From Actinomadura viridilutea (GTDB lineage: Bacteria > Actinomycetota > Actinomycetes > Streptosporangiales > Streptosporangiaceae): a stretch of DNA of 64,000 nucleotides. Position numbers and translations under genes: made by a program. Positions 59,719 through 64,000 of the stretch are shown piece by piece. Every line of letters begins with the position of its first letter. Positions within the stretch are counted from its first letter, which is position 1. The notes under the pieces were generated by a model. That model was given only the letters and a program-made list of their open reading frames with translations, was not told the DNA's origin and ran no database searches. Where the stretch lies: assembly GCA_003001795.1 (NCBI GenBank), contig PVNI01000017.1, forward strand, positions 62,001-126,000. The letters are read 5' to 3'.

Positions 59719-62252
59719 TTCGCGGGCACGATGTTCACGATCTTGGGGGGCCGGACGATGACCCGGTTGATCTGCGCGCCGCCCAAAGCCTCGTTGACCT
59801 TGGCGGAGGCCAGCGCCAGCCGCTCCAGCTCCTCCTCGGAGATGTCGGGCGGCACCTGCAGGCGGTCGCGGACCTTGCCCGCGACCTGCACCACGCAGGT
59901 CACCGACTCCTGCACCACCAGCGACGGGTCGGCCGACGGCCAGCCCGCGGTCGCCACGGACGGCTCGTGGCCCAGCCGCTCCCACGCCTCCTCGGCGGTG
60001 TAGGGGGCGAACAGCGACAGCAGCACCGCGATCGTCTCGGCGGCCTCCCGCACGGCCGGGTCGGCGGGGCCGGGGCCGTCGTCGATGGCGCGGCGGGTGG
60101 CGGTGACCAGCGACATGATCCGGGCGATCGCCACGTTGTAGCGGTGCTGCTCGATCAGCGCGGTGGCCTCGTCGATGGTGCGGTGCGTGACGCGCCGCAG
60201 GTCGACCGCGCCGCCCGCCGGGTCGGTGCCGGGCGCGGACGTCACGTCGGCGGCGATGCGGTGCACGCGCGCCAGGAACTTCGACATGCCGGACGGCGAC
60301 ACGTCGGCCCAGTCGATGTCGTCCTCGGGCGGCCCGGAGAACAGCAGCGCCAGGCGCACCACGTCCACGCCCCACTGCTCGATCTGCTCGCCCAGGTCGA
60401 CCATGTTGCCCAGCGACTTGGACATGGCCTTGCCGTTCAGGATCACCTGGCCCTGGTTGACCAGCCGGGTGAACGGCTCGGTGAAGTCGACCATGCCCAT
60501 GTCGTACAGCACCTTGGTGAAGAACCGGCTGTACAGCAGGTGCAGGATGGCGTGCTCGACGCCGCCGGTGTACTGGTCGACCGGCATCCACTTGCGGACC
60601 TGCTCGACGTCGAACGGACCGTCCTCGTAGCCCGGGGAGCAGTACCGGAAGTAGTACCAGGACGAGTCCACGAACGTGTCCATGGTGTCGCTGTCGCGCT
60701 TGGCGGCGCCGCCGCACTTGGGACAGTCGACGTTGACCCAGTTCTCCGCCGCGGCCAGCGGCGAGGTGCCCTTGGGCGCCAGGTCGGCGCCGCGCAGGTC
60801 GTCGGGCAGCAGCACCGGCAGCTGGTCGTCGGGCACCGGGACCTCGCCGCACGACGGGCAGTGCACGATCGGGATCGGGCAGCCCCAGAACCGCTGCCGG
60901 GACACCAGCCAGTCGCGCAGCCGGAAGTTGACCGCGGCCTTGCCCAGCCCCTTCTCCTCCAGGATCTGGATGATGCGGGCGATCGCGTCGGCCTTGTTCA
61001 GCCCGTCGAGGGGCCCGGAGTTGACGATGCGCCCGTCGCCCGTGGTGGCCACGCCGGTCTCGGCCGGGTCGGGCTCGCCGGTGTCCACCACGACCCGCAC
61101 CGGCAGCCCGAACTTCAGGGCGAAGTCCAGGTCGCGCTGGTCGTGGGCGGGAACCGCCATGATCGCGCCGTGCCCGTACTCGGCCAGCACGTAGTCGGAC
61201 GCCCAGATCGGCAGGCGCTCGCCGTTGACCGGGTTGATCGCGTACCGGCCCAGGAACACGCCGGTCTTCTCGCGCTCGGTGGACAGCCGCTCGATCTCGC
61301 TCTCCCGGGAGACCTCCTCCCGGTAGGCCTCGAACGCGGCGCGCTGCTCGGGGGCGCAGATCTCCTCGGCCAGGTCGGCGTCGGCGGCCACCACCATGAA
61401 GGTGGCGCCGTACAGGGTGTCGGGACGGGTGGTGTAGACGGTGACCGGCTCGTCACGGCCCTCGATGACGAAGTCGACGTCGGCGCCCTCGGAGCGGCCG
61501 ATCCAGTTGCGCTGCATCAGCAGCACCCGGTCGGGCCACTTGCCCTCCAGGGCGGCCATGTCGTCCAGCAGCCGGTCCGCGTACTCGGTGATCTTGAAGT
61601 ACCACTGGGTCAGCACGCGCCGTTCGACCAGCGCGCCGCAGCGCTCGCAGTGCCCGCCGACGACCTGCTCGTTGGCCAGCACCGTCTGGTCGTTGGGGCA
61701 CCAGTTGACCTGGCCGCCGCGGCGGTAGGCCAGCCCGCGCTCGTAGAAGCGCAGGAACAGCCACTGCGTCCACTTGTAGTACTCGGGGTCGGAGGTGTGC
61801 AGCCGCCGCGACCAGTCGAAGGAGGGGGCGTAGCGCCGGAACGAGGACGCCTGGGTCTCGATGTTGGCGTAGGTCCACTGGGCGGGGTGCTCGTTGCGCT
61901 TGATCGCGGCATTCTCGGCGGGCAGGCCGAAGGAGTCCCAGCCGATGGGGTGCAGGACGTTGTAGCCGCGCTGCCGCCAGTAGCGGGCGGCCACGTCGCC
62001 GATGGCGTACGCCTCGGCGTGCCCCATGTGCAGGTCGCCCGACGGGTACGGGAACATGTCCAGCGCGTAGCGGCGCTCGCGGCCGTCGTCCTCCTCGACC
62101 GCCTTGAACGGGTCGAGCTCCGCCCAGCGGGCCTGCCACTTGTCCTGGATGGCCCGGGGGTCGTACCCGTCGTCCTGTGCTCCCCCCCGGTTCAGAGAGG
62201 CCGCCCCCCCTGAAGCGCCCGGCGCGGTGCGGGAGGTGTCGTCGCTGCTCAC
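59715..62252 (-). CDS. leuS: Leucyl-tRNA synthetase
   Basis: This 845-residue class I synthetase charges tRNA-Leu. It has the HIGH motif variant PSGDLHMGHAEAY, an editing (CP1) domain with TTRPDTLYGATFMVVAADADLAEE, the KMSKS motif AMSKSLGN, and the C-terminal anticodon-binding helices. The GTG at 62252 is the start because the conserved YDPRAIQDKWQARW block begins soon after. An upstream extension to 62567 crosses a leader hairpin and peptide and is not coding for the enzyme. It has a leader consistent with leucine attenuation. Confidence 0.95.
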   Translation of the reverse strand: MSSDDTSRTAPGASGGAASLNRGGAQDDGYDPRAIQDKWQARWAELDPFKAVEEDDGRERRYALDMFPYPSGDLHMGHAEAYAIGDVAARYWRQRGYNVLHPIGWDSFGLPAENAAIKRNEHPAQWTYANIETQASSFRRYAPSFDWSRRLHTSDPEYYKWTQWLFLRFYERGLAYRRGGQVNWCPNDQTVLANEQVVGGHCERCGALVERRVLTQWYFKITEYADRLLDDMAALEGKWPDRVLLMQRNWIGRSEGADVDFVIEGRDEPVTVYTTRPDTLYGATFMVVAADADLAEEICAPEQRAAFEAYREEVSRESEIERLSTEREKTGVFLGRYAINPVNGERLPIWASDYVLAEYGHGAIMAVPAHDQRDLDFALKFGLPVRVVVDTGEPDPAETGVATTGDGRIVNSGPLDGLNKADAIARIIQILEEKGLGKAAVNFRLRDWLVSRQRFWGCPIPIVHCPSCGEVPVPDDQLPVLLPDDLRGADLAPKGTSPLAAAENWVNVDCPKCGGAAKRDSDTMDTFVDSSWYYFRYCSPGYEDGPFDVEQVRKWMPVDQYTGGVEHAILHLLYSRFFTKVLYDMGMVDFTEPFTRLVNQGQVILNGKAMSKSLGNMVDLGEQIEQWGVDVVRLALLFSGPPEDDIDWADVSPSGMSKFLARVHRIAADVTSAPGTDPAGGAVDLRRVTHRTIDEATALIEQHRYNVAIARIMSLVTATRRAIDDGPGPADPAVREAAETIAVLLSLFAPYTAEEAWERLGHEPSVATAGWPSADPSLVVQESVTCVVQVAGKVRDRLQVPPDISEEELERLALASAKVNEALGGAQINRVIVRPPKIVNIVPAK

Positions 62253-62371
62253 GGTCGCTACTCCACTGGTCCTCTTGGTACCTGACGGCTCTGGCTGCGG
62301 GGCCTCGAGGCGCGCGGCTCGCGCGGGGACGGTGCGCCGGCCCCCGGCGCCCTCGCCGGACAGACACGAAA

Positions 62372-62396
62372 CGACCCCTCGCCATAGGAGGGGTCG
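62372..62396 (-). terminator. Attenuator hairpin in the leuS leader
   Basis: In the transcript, CGACCCCTC (62396-62388) pairs perfectly with GAGGGGTCG (62380-62372), then TTTCGTGTC follows, like a terminator. A second CGACCCC lies just upstream (62414-62408) and could compete for the same partner. The leader peptide stop is at 62421-62419, so a ribosome stalled on its leucine codons (62442-62434) would affect folding. Confidence 0.65.
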
Positions 62397-62418
62397 CCGC
62401 GCCGACTGGGGTCGTCCG

Positions 62419-62457
62419 TCAGCGCGGCCGGCTGAGAAGCAGCCTTCCGGTCCGCAT
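62419..62457 (-). CDS. Leucine leader peptide of leuS
   Basis: The minus strand reads M-R-T-G-R-L-L-L-S-R-P-R-stop, twelve residues with three adjacent leucines (CTG CTT CTC). It ends 22 bases before the attenuator hairpin and about 170 bases before leuS. No Shine-Dalgarno is seen. A TAGTCT hexamer six bases before the ATG could be a -10, so the transcript may be leaderless. When leucyl-tRNA is scarce the ribosome would stall and prevent termination, raising LeuS. This is inferred from arrangement and is the known mechanism for amino-acid attenuators. Confidence 0.6.
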   Translation of the reverse strand: MRTGRLLLSRPR

Positions 62458-62529
62458 ATACCAAGACTAGCGCAGAGGCAAGGCCCCCCGGAGGCGCGTT
62501 GCCGGGCGGGCGAATTTTCCGATTGGGCC

Positions 62530-62584
62530 TTGACGGGGCGCCGCCGACCGCTACCCTCTGGAACCAATAGGAAGGTTTCCTATT
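62530..62584 (+). promoter_or_regulatory. Promoter and operator-like inverted repeat of the LPMO gene
   Basis: TTGACG (62530-62535) and TACCCT (62552-62557) are 16 bases apart, a promoter-like spacing. Just downstream, AATAGGAA-GGT-TTCCTATT (62566-62584) is a perfect 8-bp inverted repeat over a 3-base gap, at the position expected of a repressor site. Similar AGGAAA-TTTCCT repeats precede secreted polysaccharide-degrading genes in related actinomycetes, as I recall. Confidence 0.55.
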
Positions 62585-62624
62585 AGATTCGCCGGTCACT
62601 CCGACCCCGCCAGGAGGAAGGCGC

Positions 62625-63215
62625 ATGTCACGAAAGGTCTCCTTCGCCGTCGCCGCGGCCGTCGCCGTCGGCCTGCCTCTGGTCAGCGCCGCGCCCGCGT
62701 ACGCGCACGGCTACACCACCTCGCCGGTCAGCCGCGCGCTGCACTGCAAGCAGGGCACCGTCCAGAACTGCGGCCCCATCCAGTGGGAGCCGCAGAGCGT
62801 CGAAGGCCCCAAGGGCTTCCCCGCGGCCGGGCCCGCGGACGGCACGATCTGCGCCGCCGGCGACAGCCGCTGGGCCCCGCTCGACGACCCGCGCGGCGGC
62901 CAGTGGCCCGCCACCCGGGTGCAGTCCGGGCAGTCCTTCACCTTCTCCTGGACGCTCACGGCCGCGCACGCCACCACGTCGTTCCGCTACTTCATCACCC
63001 GCGACGGCTGGAACCCGTCCCAGCCGCTCACCCGAGCCGCCCTCGAGTCGACTCCGTTCCTGCAGCAGGACTACGGCGGCCAGCGTCCGCCCTCCACCGT
63101 CTCGCACACCGGCAGGCTGCCGAACAAGTCCGGCCGCCACCTGATCCTGGCGGTGTGGGACATCGCCGACACGGGCAACGCGTTCTACCAGTGCGCTGAC
63201 GTCGACTTCGGCTGA
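62625..63215 (+). CDS. AA10 lytic polysaccharide monooxygenase
   Basis: This 196-residue secreted copper enzyme oxidatively cleaves chitin or cellulose. The signal peptide ends at AYA (residues 25-27), leaving H28 as the mature N-terminus (HGYTTSPVSR). H28 with H115 (TAAHATTSFRYFIT) makes the histidine brace, and F187 (NAFYQC) is the usual axial residue. It is a single catalytic domain without a carbohydrate-binding module. AGGAGGAAG precedes the ATG. A promoter with an inverted repeat lies upstream and a 14-bp stem terminator follows. Confidence 0.94.
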   Translation: MSRKVSFAVAAAVAVGLPLVSAAPAYAHGYTTSPVSRALHCKQGTVQNCGPIQWEPQSVEGPKGFPAAGPADGTICAAGDSRWAPLDDPRGGQWPATRVQSGQSFTFSWTLTAAHATTSFRYFITRDGWNPSQPLTRAALESTPFLQQDYGGQRPPSTVSHTGRLPNKSGRHLILAVWDIADTGNAFYQCADVDFG

Positions 63216-63273
63216 TCCGCGCCCCCGCGGGCGACCCGCGGGTGATCCGCCGACACCGGAAGGGATCCTCCAA

Positions 63274-63310
63274 CGGGCGGCCTGCCGCCGACTCCCCGGC
63301 AGGCCGCCCG
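63274..63310 (+). terminator. Hairpin terminator after the LPMO gene
   Basis: CGGGCGGCCTGCCG (63274-63287) pairs perfectly with 63297-63310 around a 9-base loop, 58 bases after the stop. Confidence 0.75.
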
Positions 63311-63485
63311 TCGCCGTGTCCGGGCCCGACCCTCAAAAAATAACCCCCCGGTCACGATTTGCCGCGAGATGGCGAACGGGTTCTGTCAGGGGGCTGCGCG
63401 GACGCGTCGTCTTCCAGCAGGATGACCGACACCGTTCCTACACTCATCGGTAACAACCGGCTGGTGACGCCCGGCGAGGAGTGCC

Positions 63486-64000
63486 ATGCTCAATCTCTCG
63501 GTCCTGCTGGAGGACGCCGCTCGCAAGTCGCCCGACCGCGACGCCGTCGTCTTCGGCGACATGCGGCTGTCGTACGCGACGATCGACACCATCGCCAACC
63601 AGGTGGCGAACCTGCTGCGCTCGCGCGGGATCGGCCCGGGGGACAAGGTCGCGCTGTCGTGCCCCAACGTGCCGTACTTCCCGATGGTGTACTTCGGGAT
63701 CCTCAAGGCGGGCGCCGCGGTCGTCCCGCTGAACGTGCTCCTCAAGCCGCGCGAGATCGCCTACCACCTCGACGACTCGGGCGCCAAGGCGCTGTTCGCG
63801 TTCGAGGGCACCCCCGAGCTGCCGCTCGGCGAGATGGGCCACGCCGGGTTCCAGCAGGCCGACGGCTGCGAGCACCTGTTCCTCATGACGGTCGACCCGG
63901 GGGCCGCCGAGTCGCCGTTCGAGGACGCCGAGCTGTTCTGGCCCGCCGTCGGGGCGCAGCCGAGCGCCTTCGAGTCCGCGCGGACGTCCGCCGAGGACAC
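63486..64000 (+). CDS. Long-chain fatty-acid-CoA ligase, 3' end cut by window edge
   Basis: The visible 171 codons encode the start of an AMP-forming acyl-CoA ligase: MLNLSVLLEDAARKSPDRDAVVFGDMRLSYATIDTIANQVANLLRSRGIGPGDKVALSCPNVPYFPMVYFGILKAGAAVVPLNVLL. The catalytic motifs lie beyond the window. GAGGAG precedes the ATG at 63486. Fatty acid activation is the most probable role. The protein would be about 500-550 residues if complete. Confidence 0.88.
   Translation, partial: MLNLSVLLEDAARKSPDRDAVVFGDMRLSYATIDTIANQVANLLRSRGIGPGDKVALSCPNVPYFPMVYFGILKAGAAVVPLNVLLKPREIAYHLDDSGAKALFAFEGTPELPLGEMGHAGFQQADGCEHLFLMTVDPGAAESPFEDAELFWPAVGAQPSAFESARTSAED

Noticed and set aside
62253..62624. T-box riboswitch for leuS
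   Set aside because: No T-box core sequence or antiterminator bulge was seen; the short leucine-rich peptide and hairpin explain the leader better.

Overview
The window is very GC-rich chromosomal DNA with dense codon use ending in G or C, frequent GTG and TTG starts, and gene families typical of high-GC Gram-positive bacteria: an HrdB-type sigma factor, an actinobacterial ParE, a DUF7455 protein, a class II ribonucleotide reductase with NrdR, and LexA facing a LysM protein. The core gene set (parE, hrdB, rnhB, nrdJ, nrdR, lexA) also occurs together in Streptomyces chromosomes. A filamentous actinomycete, possibly Actinomadura or another Thermomonosporaceae member, is my best guess; the genus is inference.

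Region 1 (about 0.9-17.4 kb) is a catabolic island for an aromatic acid, probably benzoate, by the aerobic CoA-dependent box route. boxC, boxB and a benzoate-CoA ligase gene lie in one long operon with a stand-alone NADPH:ferredoxin reductase and a 7Fe ferredoxin. These two probably replace the fused reductase BoxA. An amidohydrolase and a PaaY-like hexapeptide protein follow, and a strong terminator closes the operon. Facing it are an aldehyde dehydrogenase and a PaaX-family regulator. A 3-hydroxyacyl-CoA dehydrogenase and an enoyl-CoA hydratase serve the lower pathway. A complete Liv-type ABC importer follows, and its promoter shares a sequence element with the boxC promoter.

Region 2 (17.5-24.5 kb) holds a thioredoxin-fold protein, a pair of acyl-CoA dehydrogenases behind a palindromic operator, a TetR regulator facing a secreted CocE-type hydrolase, and an amino acid permease.

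Region 3 (24.5-33.7 kb) is housekeeping: parE, a DUF7455 protein, yaaA, the principal sigma factor, a PAS-GAF-SpoIIE phosphatase and a DNA glycosylase.

Region 4 (33.8-47.8 kb) is accessory. It has a molybdopterin oxidoreductase with a cytochrome b partner, a four-gene set with two tandem TY-Chap/SseB-like paralogues, the pxpABC 5-oxoprolinase operon, a TetR/SDR divergent pair and a membrane-anchored double AAA ATPase.

Region 5 (48.2-64 kb) has rnhB, a second HhH glycosylase, a lipoate ligase with its accessory domain in front, a TetR gene, nrdR-nrdJ, a 1.4-kb stretch with a decayed DUF308/HdeD-like gene, an SOS module (LysM protein, three candidate LexA boxes, lexA), leuS-yciI preceded by a leucine leader peptide and terminator hairpin, an AA10 lytic polysaccharide monooxygenase, and the start of an acyl-CoA ligase. 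A decayed NirB-like fragment lies at about 51.2 kb. Several short tandem duplications sit exactly at stop codons.
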